In this document: positions 7,322 to 16,038 of the stretch, in pieces
How positions within the stretch are numbered: the stretch's first letter is position 1
Layout: the number at the start of each line of letters is the position of its first letter
NCBI RefSeq assembly: GCF_011604685.1
Contig: NZ_CP050063.1
Location: 6,427,001 to 6,491,000, forward strand
Direction of reading: 5' to 3'
DNA: 64,000 nucleotides
DNA from: Spirosoma aureum
Lineage (GTDB): Bacteria > Bacteroidota > Bacteroidia > Cytophagales > Spirosomataceae
Translations under genes and position numbers: made by a program
The notes under the pieces: generated by a model
The model's input: the letters and a program-made list of their open reading frames with translations, nothing else
Database searches by the model: none
Told to the model about the DNA's origin: nothing

Positions 7322-9955
7322 TTACTGCAAACTATCATATTTTCGGTCGATCAATTCAGCTACCAGACCCGTCCAGCCCGTTTGGTGGCTGGCTCCTACA
7401 CCACGGCCATTATCGCCATCGAAATATTCGTAGAACAGTACGTAATCACGAAAGTGAGGGTCCTGGTATTTAGGGTGTTGGCCAAACGTAGTCCGCCGGC
7501 CCGTTTCATCTAAAATAAACAGGCTTATAAGCCGGTTAGTCAGCTCACGGGCGACTTCCTTCAGGGTTATCTGTGTTCCCGATCCGATCGGATATTCGAC
7601 CGTGAACTCATCCCCAAAATAGTCGTAGAATTGCTGGATCGTTTCTACCATCAGGTAGTTTAACGGCATCCAGACCGGCCCTCGCCAGTTGCTATTCCCG
7701 CCAAACATGGCGCTATCACTTTCGGCAGGCGTGTAAACAAGTCGAAAAATCGTGTTGTCCAGCGTGAACTCATATGGTTGATCACGATATACTTTCGAAA
7801 CGCCCCGTATGCCATGCGGACTCAGAAACTCGTTTTCATCGAGAATTTTACTGAGCAATGATTTAAGCCGAAAGCCCCGAAGCAAACTCAGTAAGCGTTT
7901 TTCGCTCTTCCCGGTTTCAGTATAACGCGAAACCTGGCTATACAGGTCGGGGCGATGGCTCTGGAACCATTCCATGCGATCCAGAAATGCGGGTCTTGAT
8001 TTCAAGATCTTATCATCCAGAATTTCAACGGCAAACATTGGAATTAGCCCGACCATTGTTCGAACCCGCATTCGTTTAACGTTCCCGTCGGACATTCGGA
8101 TTTGATCGTAGAAGAACCCATCCTGCTCGTCCCAAAGCCCCATATTGCCTTCTCCGATGTTGGTCATAGCACCCGCAATGTAGAGGAAATGGTCAAAAAA
8201 CTTTGTGGCCAATTCATCGTATACCGAGTCGTGCTGAGCCAGTTCGAGCGCTATACGCATCATGTTGAGCGCATACATAGCCATCCAGCTTGTACCATCG
8301 GCCTGTTCAAGGTGGCTTCCATCCGGTAAAACGGCATTTCGATCAAAGACCCCGATATTATCCAGGCCCAGAAATCCCCCTTCAAAAATATTGTTTCCCG
8401 ACTCATCTTTACGGTTCACCCACCACGTAAAGTTGAGCATCAGCTTATGAAAAATACCCCGCAAAAATCGAATATCTTCCTCACCGGGTGGCTTTCGCTC
8501 CAATTCCATATGGTAGAGCCGCCACGCAGCCCAGGCATGAACGGGCGGATTTACATCGCTAAATGACCACTCATAGGCAGGTAACTGCCCGTTTGGGTGC
8601 ATATACCACTCGTTGGTGAGCAGCATCAGTTGCTGTTTGGCAAAACCCGGATCGATAACCGCGAACGTGACGCAGTGAAACGCCCAGTCCCAGGCCGCAT
8701 ACCACGGATATTCCCATTTGTCGGGCATCGAAATCACGCCCGCATTGATGAGCTGAAGCCAGGTATGGTTTCGCCCTTTGTCCCGCTCTGGGGGCGGAGG
8801 AGGACTGTTAGGGTCACCAGCCAGCCAGCGCGATACATCGTAGTAGTAATACTGCTTGCTCCAGAGCATTCCGGCAAATGCCTGTCGCTGCACCATTTTC
8901 TCATCATCCGTTGCTTTAGTCGGGTGAATATGGGCGTAAAATTCGTCGGCTTCGATCCTGCGTTTCGCAACTATATCGTCAAAATCAGCCAGAAGATTGG
9001 TCGCATCGTCGGATTTTAGCCGCAATCGGATGGTTTGCGACGCTCCGGCCGCGAGTGTTACCTTATACTGGGCGGCCACCTTCGTGCCGATCATCTTTGG
9101 ATTAACGGTATTAGCTCCGTATAATACATGATCGTTGATGCCATCCTTCGGATAGCGGGAGCCGATATGTGTATTATAAAGCCGGGCCAGGTTGGTTTCG
9201 TTATCGCAGAATAACCAGTCGGGTTGTCCTTCGGCATGGAAGAAATAGCGCCCCAACTGCGTTTGCTCGGCTAATACGGTTCCATCTGGCAGAAGTGATA
9301 GTTGAGGGTGCAGGCTTGGCACACCGTCGGAGTCATCGCCCCAGATCCAGGTATTCCGAAACCAGAGAGTAGGCAACACATGTAATTTAGCCGTTTCAGG
9401 GCCACGGTTATGGATAGTCACCGTCATTAATATATCCTGTGGCCCTGCTTTCGCATAGTCTACAAACACATCGAAATAACGGTCCTGGTCGAACAAGCCC
9501 GTATCGAGCAGTTCAAACTCGGGGTCCTGCCGCGTCCGGTGGCGGTTTTCAACGATCAGCTGTTCATAGGGATAGGCTGCCTGTGGATACTTATAGAGCA
9601 TTCGCTGGTAGGAATGCGTTGGCGTATTATCCAGATAATAATACAGTTCTTTCACATCTTCACCATGATTCCCTTCACCGTTGGTGAGTCCGAAATAGCG
9701 TTCCTTCAGGATCGGATCTTTGCCATTCCAGAGTGTGAGTGCCAGACATAACTGTTGTTTATCATCACAAAAGCCAGCAATTCCCTCTTCGCCCCAGCGG
9801 TAGGTATAGCTGCGAGCCATATCGTGAGTCGTAAAATTCCAGGCATCGCCATTGGCACTGTAATCTTCACGAACGGTACCCCACTGGCGATCTGATACAT
9901 AGGGACCCCATTGCCGCCAGGCGGGATCTTCTAAACGTTGTTGTTCGGTGGTCAA
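7322..9955 (-). CDS. GH63 family glucosidase
   Basis: A large 877-residue protein that resembles the bacterial GH63 (MGH1-like, mannosyl-oligosaccharide glucosidase-type) glucosidases. It opens with RLEDPAWRQWGPYVSDRQWGTVREDYS, typical of this group. The (alpha/alpha)6 catalytic barrel is indicated by WAAWDWAFHCVTFAVIDPGFA in the middle, GGFLGLDNIGVFDR, and GNSNWRGPVWMPLNYL, ending with GVGASHQTGWTGLVAELI. Bacterial relatives hydrolyse alpha-glucosyl linkages in compatible solutes or oligosaccharides such as glucosylglycerate or mannosylglycerate; the substrate here is not visible. No signal peptide is present, so it should act in the cytoplasm. An SDR gene lies upstream and solA downstream on the same strand. 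Confidence 0.85.
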   Translation of the reverse strand: MTTEQQRLEDPAWRQWGPYVSDRQWGTVREDYSANGDAWNFTTHDMARSYTYRWGEEGIAGFCDDKQQLCLALTLWNGKDPILKERYFGLTNGEGNHGEDVKELYYYLDNTPTHSYQRMLYKYPQAAYPYEQLIVENRHRTRQDPEFELLDTGLFDQDRYFDVFVDYAKAGPQDILMTVTIHNRGPETAKLHVLPTLWFRNTWIWGDDSDGVPSLHPQLSLLPDGTVLAEQTQLGRYFFHAEGQPDWLFCDNETNLARLYNTHIGSRYPKDGINDHVLYGANTVNPKMIGTKVAAQYKVTLAAGASQTIRLRLKSDDATNLLADFDDIVAKRRIEADEFYAHIHPTKATDDEKMVQRQAFAGMLWSKQYYYYDVSRWLAGDPNSPPPPPERDKGRNHTWLQLINAGVISMPDKWEYPWYAAWDWAFHCVTFAVIDPGFAKQQLMLLTNEWYMHPNGQLPAYEWSFSDVNPPVHAWAAWRLYHMELERKPPGEEDIRFLRGIFHKLMLNFTWWVNRKDESGNNIFEGGFLGLDNIGVFDRNAVLPDGSHLEQADGTSWMAMYALNMMRIALELAQHDSVYDELATKFFDHFLYIAGAMTNIGEGNMGLWDEQDGFFYDQIRMSDGNVKRMRVRTMVGLIPMFAVEILDDKILKSRPAFLDRMEWFQSHRPDLYSQVSRYTETGKSEKRLLSLLRGFRLKSLLSKILDENEFLSPHGIRGVSKVYRDQPYEFTLDNTIFRLVYTPAESDSAMFGGNSNWRGPVWMPLNYLMVETIQQFYDYFGDEFTVEYPIGSGTQITLKEVARELTNRLISLFILDETGRRTTFGQHPKYQDPHFRDYVLFYEYFDGDNGRGVGASHQTGWTGLVAELIDRKYDSLQ

Positions 9956-9981
9956 TGTATTGTCTATGAGATATTAACTAT

Positions 9982-10023
9982 GATACAGGCTATACGATTG
10001 CTCGCAACCGTATAGCCTGTATC
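9982..10023 (-). terminator. Perfect 15-bp hairpin after the SDR gene
   Basis: GATACAGGCTATACG at 9982-9996 pairs perfectly with 10009-10023 across a 12-base loop. It lies 12 bases after the SDR stop and before the GH63 start. There is no U-tract, so it may be a 3'-end stabilising or processing hairpin rather than a classic terminator. Confidence 0.65.
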
Positions 10024-10035
10024 GTAAATTTTCTA

Positions 10036-10845
10036 TTACCCATTGGTTGAGAACCCTTCAAATACGGTCATACCACCATCAATGAAAATGCTGGCTCCGG
10101 TTATGTAGTCAGATAGATCGGACGAAAGGAATACGGCGAGGTTCCCAATGTCCTGTGGTTGTCCGATGCGATTATAGGGAATCAATGTCATTAAGCTATT
10201 CAGGGCTTGTGGTGTTTCCCATGCTGCCCGGTTGATAGGGGTTTGAATAGCGCCGGGACAAATGCTGTTGACCCGAATCTTGCGATCACCGTATTCCTGA
10301 GCCAGCGATTGCATCAGCATTTTAATGCCGCCTTTTGAGGTAGCATAATTTACATGACCTCCCCACGGAATCAGCTCATGGACTGAACTCATGCAGATAA
10401 TTTTGCCCGTTGCGACGGAAACCTCCGGGCGTGGCCCCCGACGAAGGAACTCGCGGATGGCTTCGCGGGCACACAGAAACTGGCCCGTCAGATTAACATT
10501 GATGACCGTATTCCACTGATCGAGTGTCATTTCGTCAAACTTGGCATCGCGTTGCAGACCAGCATTATTGACTAGAATATCGACGGTGCCGAACTGAGCG
10601 ACTACATCGGCGAACATCTTGATCACCTGATCTTCTTTGCTGACATCACATTGGGCTACAATACCGGTGCCGCCTGCATCTGTAATTTCTTTCAGCACCT
10701 CATCGGCGGCCGGCTTTGTAGCTTCGACCGGATAATTGACTACTACGGTTGCCCCGGCAGCTGCCAGCGACTTCGCAACACCTGCACCGATGCCGCTACT
10801 GGCTCCGGTAATTATGGCAATCTGGCCTTTGAGTACGCTCTCCAT
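10036..10845 (-). CDS. SDR oxidoreductase, glucose 1-dehydrogenase-like
   Basis: 269 residues from the ATG at 10845; an upstream ATG at 10875 would add ten residues with no family match. It is a classical short-chain dehydrogenase: ITGASSGIGAGVA is the NAD(P) loop (TGxxxGxG), NNAG follows the fourth strand, and the active site is Ser in ICMSSVHE with YATSKGG (YxxxK). VNSICPGAIQTPIN and TGASIFIDGGMTVFEG complete the fold. The overall pattern resembles glucose 1-dehydrogenase/3-ketoacyl reductase-type SDRs. Its place upstream of a GH63 glucosidase makes a sugar substrate attractive, but that is inference. It is divergent from the bestrophin gene. Confidence 0.85.
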   Translation of the reverse strand: MESVLKGQIAIITGASSGIGAGVAKSLAAAGATVVVNYPVEATKPAADEVLKEITDAGGTGIVAQCDVSKEDQVIKMFADVVAQFGTVDILVNNAGLQRDAKFDEMTLDQWNTVINVNLTGQFLCAREAIREFLRRGPRPEVSVATGKIICMSSVHELIPWGGHVNYATSKGGIKMLMQSLAQEYGDRKIRVNSICPGAIQTPINRAAWETPQALNSLMTLIPYNRIGQPQDIGNLAVFLSSDLSDYITGASIFIDGGMTVFEGFSTNG

Positions 10846-10995
10846 GAAGAAAATAAGATTTTTTGCAGGCAGCAAGATAAGAAATTAAGCTTGCCAAGCG
10901 CCAGTTGCCACCGTTTACATTTTTTTATCAATTCTCCCCTTATTTTAGAGAATTACAGAATTTACCATCCTCATCTTACCTCATTCCAACTGATC

Positions 10996-12009
10996 ATGTT
11001 TACAACCAAACGCGTCCCCTTTCACATTGTTTTTCCGTTCACCTGGCGGGCCATTCTCCTTTTTTTAGGGTACTCAACCCTCATCTGCCTGCTCTATTCC
11101 ATTGCCGGATGGCGATTTCTTGCCATTCCGTTTGTGCCGGTTGCCACCATCGGAACGGCAGTTGCCTTTTATGTTGGCTTTAAAAACAACTCCTCCTACG
11201 ATCGGTTGTGGGAAGCCCGCCGGATTTGGGGTAGTATTACCAATGCAAGCCGTTCATGGAGTATTATGGTACTTGATTACCTGAATTCCAAACATGCGAA
11301 CGATCCACTGGCCAAAGGTGAATTAAAACAAATTCACCAAACGCTCATTTATCGCCACCTAGCCTATATAACTTCGCTACGAGTCCAGCTCCGGCAAAAG
11401 CCCGTCTGGGAGCTTCACCATAATCCTGCCTCTGAAGTTATCGAACGCATTGCGGCATTCAGGCAGTGTAGTCTAGATAAGGAACTAAGCCGCTTCCTGT
11501 CTGACGTGGATATTGAAGCGATTATAAAGCATCCAAATCCAGCTACGTTTCTGCTTCGGGAGCAGTCAGAGCAACTTCGGGAACTTCGGGAAGCCGGTTA
11601 CCTTACCGACTATTATCACGTCGATCTGGAGCGAATGCTGGTTGAATTTTACAATCAGCAGGGAGCCTGCGAACGAATCAAATCCTTCCCGTTTCCGCGC
11701 CAATATGCCTATTTCAGCTATGTTTTTACCTGGGTGTTCATTGCAGTGCTCCCCTATGGTTTACTAACCGAAATGGCAAAAGTAAGCGGCTGGCACGTTT
11801 GGCTGACGGTTCCTTTTTTCACCGTTATCGCCTGGATATTCAACACCATGGAAATTGTTGGTGATACAAGCGAGAATCCGTTTGAAAATAGTATCAATGA
11901 TATTCCCATGACGGCCATCTGTCGAAACATCGAGATCGATCTGCGCGACATGCTCGGCGAAACAGATCTGCCTAAGCGCGTACAGGCGGTCGACAATATT
12001 CTGATGTGA
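10996..12009 (+). CDS. Bestrophin family anion channel
   Basis: 337 residues from the ATG at 10996; the longer open frame runs back into the SDR gene on the opposite strand and is not used. The N-terminal helices with FTWRAILLFLGYSTLICLLY, the block GTAVAFYVGFKNNSSYDRLWEARRIWG, and the C-terminal VGDTSENPFENSINDIPMTAICRNIEIDLR identify the bestrophin (UPF0187/YneE) family. These form pentameric channels in the inner membrane: bacterial relatives conduct ions, and the plant and animal ones pass chloride. The asparagine/proline-rich NPFENSINDIP segment corresponds to the conserved cytoplasmic element after the last membrane helix. A terminator follows 24 bases after the stop. Confidence 0.9.
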   Translation: MFTTKRVPFHIVFPFTWRAILLFLGYSTLICLLYSIAGWRFLAIPFVPVATIGTAVAFYVGFKNNSSYDRLWEARRIWGSITNASRSWSIMVLDYLNSKHANDPLAKGELKQIHQTLIYRHLAYITSLRVQLRQKPVWELHHNPASEVIERIAAFRQCSLDKELSRFLSDVDIEAIIKHPNPATFLLREQSEQLRELREAGYLTDYYHVDLERMLVEFYNQQGACERIKSFPFPRQYAYFSYVFTWVFIAVLPYGLLTEMAKVSGWHVWLTVPFFTVIAWIFNTMEIVGDTSENPFENSINDIPMTAICRNIEIDLRDMLGETDLPKRVQAVDNILM

Positions 12010-12033
12010 TCCGTTTTTATTCCATTGTTTTTG

Positions 12034-12066
12034 GGATTGATCTGTAGTAAGATCAATCCTTTTTTA
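12034..12066 (+). terminator. Intrinsic terminator after the bestrophin gene
   Basis: GGATTGATC at 12034-12042 pairs with GATCAATCC at 12051-12059 across an 8-base loop, followed directly by a T-run. It lies 24 bases after the bestrophin stop. Confidence 0.85.
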
Positions 12067-12514
12067 TTTGATGCATTCGTTTGGGGAAAGCATCTCGAAT
12101 CGGATTCGCCTGGACAATTGCAACCAGGCAGAGCAAATATTTCTGCTTATACTTCCATAATAGAAGAGATCTTTTGATGTCGAAACAGAATCTGAGCAGC
12201 CGACAGTGTCTGTAAAACCAACCTGTTTATTCGCATATCGATTTGGCTGGTTTTGCGATAATTGCACTATGCATATGAAAATTAGTTATCAAAAAATAGA
12301 TAGTCCTAAAAATTAGAATTATTAGAAAAATACAAACCATACGCAATTTAGATGGACTTGTTGTACTTTTCCAATAATCAGCCTAAAATACCTATATTCG
12401 ATTGTCTTTTTAGATGAATTTTTCTTAAATACCTGATAATCAACACTGCCCCTCTTGCAATAAATAGTGTTTAGCGCACACCTTTGTCACGGTAAAACAA
12501 AAAATTCAAACCAA
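12067..12514 (+). other. AT-rich intergenic stretch without a supported gene
   Basis: About 450 bases, clearly AT-rich in the second half. The only open frame (67 codons, minus strand) looks like no family. Some promoter-like sequence (TATATTCG at 12393-12400) lies about 115 bases before the next gene, but no TTG is at the right distance, so no promoter is called. Confidence 0.5.
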
Positions 12515-13120
12515 ATGAAACAGTTCCGTTTATCAATTGCTGTACTACTTTCAGTATGGGGTCTGGCTGGCATGGGAGATGCTAAAGCCGACAATGGTGC
12601 AGGAGCGAATGGGGTGAAAATTGAGAAGTCCGAACAAAAGAAAGTACGCGTTTATACACAAACGGCATCGCCGATTGACGTGGCCATTATCGATGCCGAC
12701 GGCAACCTGCTCTACCGTGGTCTTATTAGCAAGAATAAAAAAGGAGCCACCTCGTTCAATTTGAACGGCTTGCCCGATGGTCAGTATTTTCTGACAGCTG
12801 GTAACAATTCGTGGTGGTTGTCGCAGGGATTGACCATCAAAGGAAACGCCCTGAGCATCGACGAACGTAACCTGCAACAGGTGATGGAGCCTTCGGTTCT
12901 GGCTTACGAAAAGAACAAGTTTGAAGTGAACTTGCCCGCTAAGAATGTAGATGAGGCTAATGTCGCTATTTACGATGCACAGAACGTGCTTGTTCAGGTA
13001 GATTCATTTAAAGGTGCAGTTCGCCGGTTCGATTTGTCGGCTTTGCCCGATGGCGCCTACACGTTCGTGGTTGGCCCGAACCAGAAGCAATTTACGACCC
13101 GTGTCGACATTAAGCATTAA
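12515..13120 (+). CDS. Secreted protein with two repeated beta-sandwich-like units
   Basis: 201 residues from the ATG at 12515; an earlier in-frame start at 12467 would put 16 polar residues before the signal peptide and is not used. Residues 1-25 form a Sec signal peptide (hydrophobic IAVLLSVWGLAGM, then DAKAD). Two similar units follow: the first has IDADGNLLYRGL and FNLNGLPDGQYFLTAG, the second IYDAQNVLVQVD and FDLSALPDGAYTFVVG. The DG(Q/A)Y(F/T)F pattern resembles the last strands of carboxypeptidase-regulatory or Por-secretion sorting domains, but no certain match is claimed. Probably an exported or periplasmic beta-sandwich protein of unknown role. It is a single-gene unit with its own terminator. 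Confidence 0.75.
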   Translation: MKQFRLSIAVLLSVWGLAGMGDAKADNGAGANGVKIEKSEQKKVRVYTQTASPIDVAIIDADGNLLYRGLISKNKKGATSFNLNGLPDGQYFLTAGNNSWWLSQGLTIKGNALSIDERNLQQVMEPSVLAYEKNKFEVNLPAKNVDEANVAIYDAQNVLVQVDSFKGAVRRFDLSALPDGAYTFVVGPNQKQFTTRVDIKH

Positions 13121-13225
13121 GTTGCTGATGAGTAATCGCGGTTAGCCACTGGCTAGATTAGTACGTTTTATACAACTCAAGTGATCTGACTTTTCGGACA
13201 AGTCTGGTTACACACCCAATTCCCC

Positions 13226-13265
13226 AAGCCCGCTGTGTTCTTACGAATACAGCGGGCTTTTTTGT
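13226..13265 (+). terminator. Intrinsic terminator of the secreted two-repeat gene
   Basis: AAGCCCGCTGT at 13226-13236 pairs perfectly with 13249-13259 across a 12-base loop and is followed by a T-run. It lies about 105 bases after the stop codon. Confidence 0.9.
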
Positions 13266-13999
13266 TTAGGTAAATTGGAAGCTGTCATGCTCTGCGGTCA
13301 ATCCCTGGCTCAGCCACCAAAATCATATTTCCGGTTACATTCCAGTAATTTGTCGGCATCTTATTGACTCGAGAGCTTCACTTAGTGCAGGCAAAACGAC
13401 TCAACTGGTCGGCAAGAATCATCCTGAAATAACGTCAACTAACCCATTCCGGCCTTCAGCGAATGACCGTTCGTTCAAAAGTCAGCGATTTATAGTAACA
13501 ATCGGTTTACAACGTTTTATTTTACGGCATCAGTGTGGAGTATTTGTATGATACGATTTTATCAGTATTTGTTTCTGCCTCTATTTTATGGATAAACAGT
13601 TTCGTTTCAACTAAACCGTTAATACATCCGGAACAACCCGAAACTTACACCAATTCAACCTATTGTTTTCAACATTTACCCCAATTTATACGCAATGGGT
13701 GCAGTATGGCGCTCTCAAACGTTCCGCATTTACGCTAATTTCAGTCAAATTGATTTTTTCCGAGATGTCCCGAACGAATCACGTCAATGCTTTCAACTAA
13801 AGGCTAATGTACTTAAATACCGAGCCTTGTTAATTCAGGCAGGCACAATTAATAATCGCTGTGTAGTGTCTAACAGTCTATATGAAAATTGTCAATTATT
13901 GTCAATTATGGTTTAGAAAAGCATCATTATCCAGCCTGTGCGCGTACAGATTTACAAGACAACAGCTCTGGTCCAGTCTGGAGCCATTAACTCATACTC
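13266..13999 (+). other. Long intergenic region, no supported gene
   Basis: About 730 bases. Two short plus-strand frames (13535-13738 and 13695-13916) have no family features, signal peptides or sensible starts and are not called. A tandem of ATTGTCAATT appears near 13890-13910. A regulatory or decayed role is possible but nothing decisive is visible. Confidence 0.5.
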
Positions 14000-14410
14000 A
14001 TGGAAGACTTCACCTTTGAGCAAATCGTCAGCATCGCAAACGGCTACCGAACAATGGCCCGCGCCCTGAACGAGTTTCAGGTGATGCATTGGCCCGCGTT
14101 TACCCACGAACAACAGCTCGATCTGAACGCTTATCAGAATAGCCTGCTCAATCGGGCGCAGGATTTGCAATCCCTGGCCGTTCGTCCAGCTTTCAATCAG
14201 GCGGGTGAAATAGCCGCAGCTATTCGTCAGGCAACGGACGACGCCAGAGCCGGTCTCCAGCATATTCATACGATTACAGTAGCTCTAAATATCGGTGCCA
14301 TCACTGTCGCTCTGGCAGCATCCGTTGCTCGGGCCAATCTTAGGGGAATTCAAACTGCGCTCAGAGAATTAGGCGATTTACTGGCACTGGATAAAGAGGA
14401 ACAGGAATAG
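14000..14410 (+). CDS. Hypothetical all-helical protein
   Basis: 136 residues, not recognised. The sequence is rich in Ala, Leu, Gln and Glu and predicts as almost entirely helical, with a moderately hydrophobic alanine-rich segment near residues 93-112 (HTITVALNIGAITVALAAS) that could be one membrane helix or a buried core helix. There is no signal peptide or cysteine. Coding character is supported by good codon use, the clean ATG and the precise stop just before a 28-base inverted repeat shared with the convergent FKBP gene. The Ala-rich helix flanked by amphipathic helices would suit a small pore-forming or toxin-like protein, but that is speculation. Confidence 0.6.
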   Translation: MEDFTFEQIVSIANGYRTMARALNEFQVMHWPAFTHEQQLDLNAYQNSLLNRAQDLQSLAVRPAFNQAGEIAAAIRQATDDARAGLQHIHTITVALNIGAITVALAASVARANLRGIQTALRELGDLLALDKEEQE

Positions 14411-14420
14411 AACCTCACCG

Positions 14421-14496
14421 GTAAATACGATAAATGGGTAATTCGTTGGCTGGCGCAAAGGCCCTCATCAACGAATTACCCATTTATCGTATTTAC
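14421..14496 (+). terminator. 28-bp perfect inverted repeat between convergent genes
   Basis: The 28 bases at 14421-14448 are the exact reverse complement of 14469-14496, with a 20-base loop. It begins 11 bases after the stop of the helical protein and ends 15 bases before the FKBP stop on the other strand. No U-tract lies on either side. Probably a shared transcription end for both genes. Confidence 0.8.
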
Positions 14497-14511
14497 TTAC
14501 TAATTAGCCGG

Positions 14512-14964
14512 TTATAGAATCAAACCTGACGGTGATTTTACCCCAACCAATTCAACCTCAAATACCAGGTCCTGTCCCGCCAGCGGGTGGTTCGCATCAA
14601 GCGTAACATTCGTATCGGTCAAGTCGCGAACAATCACTGGAATAGGGCGTGGATTGCCATCTTCGTGCATATTAAGCGTCATACCCACTTCGAGCGGGAT
14701 GTCGGCAGGAATATCGGATCGATCTAACGTAAAAACCATTTCTTCATTAGCTGGACCATAGGCATCTTCCACCGGAATATTGATGGTTTTCTTTTCGCCC
14801 TGGTTCATCCCAGCTACTCCTTCGTCAAAGCCTTTGATGACCTGACCACTACCAACCGTAAATTCCAGCGGGGTACGCCCCTCTGATGAATCGAATACGG
14901 TTCCGTCGGTTAGAGTGCCGGTATAGTGCACCTGAACGGTATCGCCGGATTTTGCTTGTGCCAT
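14512..14964 (-). CDS. FKBP-type peptidyl-prolyl isomerase (SlyD-like)
   Basis: 150 residues from the ATG at 14964, which gives the usual start MAQAKSGDTVQVHYTGTL; an upstream ATG at 14997 would add 11 unrelated residues. The FKBP half-domain is clear: VHYTGTLTDGTVFDSSEG, PLEFTVGSGQVIKGFDEGV and GMNQGEKKTINIP. The insert-in-flap domain DAYGPANEEMVFTLDRSDIP places it in the SlyD/SlpA group. These proteins catalyse cis-trans isomerisation of peptidyl-proline bonds and act as chaperones in the cytoplasm. The histidine-rich metal-binding tail of E. coli SlyD is missing. It converges on the helical protein gene. Confidence 0.92.
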   Translation of the reverse strand: MAQAKSGDTVQVHYTGTLTDGTVFDSSEGRTPLEFTVGSGQVIKGFDEGVAGMNQGEKKTINIPVEDAYGPANEEMVFTLDRSDIPADIPLEVGMTLNMHEDGNPRPIPVIVRDLTDTNVTLDANHPLAGQDLVFEVELVGVKSPSGLIL

Positions 14965-15243
14965 AATTACACCACTGTTTAGTGAATATTCCCTCAAAAG
15001 TACAGAACCGTTATGGAACGGTTCGCTTTTAAACGCATATTTTGGAGCGATCCTTTATTTGTTCGCCCGTTTTACGGATAACTTATCCATCTGAAAATCG
15101 CGTTCAATGCACTCCTTAATTCTCATGAACTATAAATAAGAAGTGTTGTTTGCAACTACCCGTTTCATAGTGTCGAGCTTAACCGACAGGCCTAGGTTGC
15201 CGATCGATACACCCAGCTCCAACATCGAACAACCCATACCTAC

Positions 15244-15873
15244 CTAAGCCCGAGTGCGATTCCACACGGTCACCAGGTCGACGAATTCGCGCTGTATCGA
15301 TTGGGTACGATCCGTGTTATACCATCGCTGAAGCCGTTCCGTAACCTCGGCATAAGGCATTAAAGGCTTCCATTCCCAGAATAATTTCTGCAATTCAGTT
15401 GGGCGCGGTCCCCAAGTACCCAATTCGTTTAGATCGGAGGTACGTACACAAATAAGTTTAGGAATAGACCTACCCCCATTGGTCAGATAGGCATTCATCA
15501 GATCAGGGTTTTTATCCCGCGACAAAAACCGGATGGCTATATGGGGTGACTGTTCGGCAATCTGATGCAATACAGGGATCGACTGGGCTGCATCGCCACA
15601 CCACGATTCGGTCAGAACGAGCCAGGTCCAGGGTTCCGATACCTTGTCAAGAACTGACTTTAACTCCGGATTTATAGCGGTTACTTTATCTAACCGGTTC
15701 ATCCGATGAATATTGAGTTTGGCATAACCCAGAATTTCGGGGGTGTTATAATTTGGGGAATCCGACGTTGTTCTCGCCTTGGCCAGCAAGTCAACAGAAA
15801 GAGCAATGTATTGATCGTAAGTGAGCGCCGATGCAACTAGCTCCGGTGTAATGATAGAAGATGGTGTTGTCAT
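15244..15873 (-). CDS. Thioredoxin-like protein with single active-site cysteine
   Basis: 209 residues from the ATG at 15873 (an ATG at 15930 would add 19 residues without family match). The core is TWLVLTESWCGDAAQSIPVL (residues 83-102), a thioredoxin-fold strand-helix with WCGDAA in place of WCGPC. Only the first cysteine, Cys92, remains, so disulfide reduction by the usual dithiol mechanism is unlikely. Later GGRSIPKLICV contains the cis-proline loop of the fold. This WCGDA form is recurrent in a Bacteroidota thioredoxin-like family of unknown function. It lies alone, 279 bases upstream of the FKBP gene on the same strand, and is divergent from the PadR gene. Confidence 0.8.
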   Translation of the reverse strand: MTTPSSIITPELVASALTYDQYIALSVDLLAKARTTSDSPNYNTPEILGYAKLNIHRMNRLDKVTAINPELKSVLDKVSEPWTWLVLTESWCGDAAQSIPVLHQIAEQSPHIAIRFLSRDKNPDLMNAYLTNGGRSIPKLICVRTSDLNELGTWGPRPTELQKLFWEWKPLMPYAEVTERLQRWYNTDRTQSIQREFVDLVTVWNRTRA

Positions 15874-15973
15874 AAATACAAGGGTGCATTCTATCCCGCA
15901 ACAAGTTGGGTGCACTGTTTCGTTCGCCAACTTAACACCTGATTATTCTTCGTAAAATTGATAAAAAGTTTGC

Positions 15974-16003
15974 TTGTATATATCGGTTTCTTACATATAT
16001 TTA
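15974..16003 (+). promoter_or_regulatory. Possible Bacteroidota-type promoter of the PadR gene
   Basis: TTG at 15974-15976 and TATATTTA at 15996-16003 are 19 bases apart, close to the TTG-N19-TAnnTTTG pattern of this phylum. The last base of the -7 element departs from consensus. It lies 35 bases before the PadR start. Confidence 0.35.
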
Positions 16004-16038
16004 CGCCAACTTATGTTAAACTAATTCTGCTTATTATT

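Noticed and set aside
10651..10995. Upstream extension of the bestrophin frame
   Set aside because: It runs through the opposite-strand SDR gene; the family start fits the ATG at 10996.
13535..13916. Two short overlapping frames in the long intergenic region
   Set aside because: No family resemblance, no signal peptide and poor starts; composition fits noncoding AT-rich DNA.
15130..15237. 35-codon minus-strand frame with GCSMLELGVSIGNLGLSVKLD
   Set aside because: It reads a little like protein but is too short, matches nothing known and no start context supports it.
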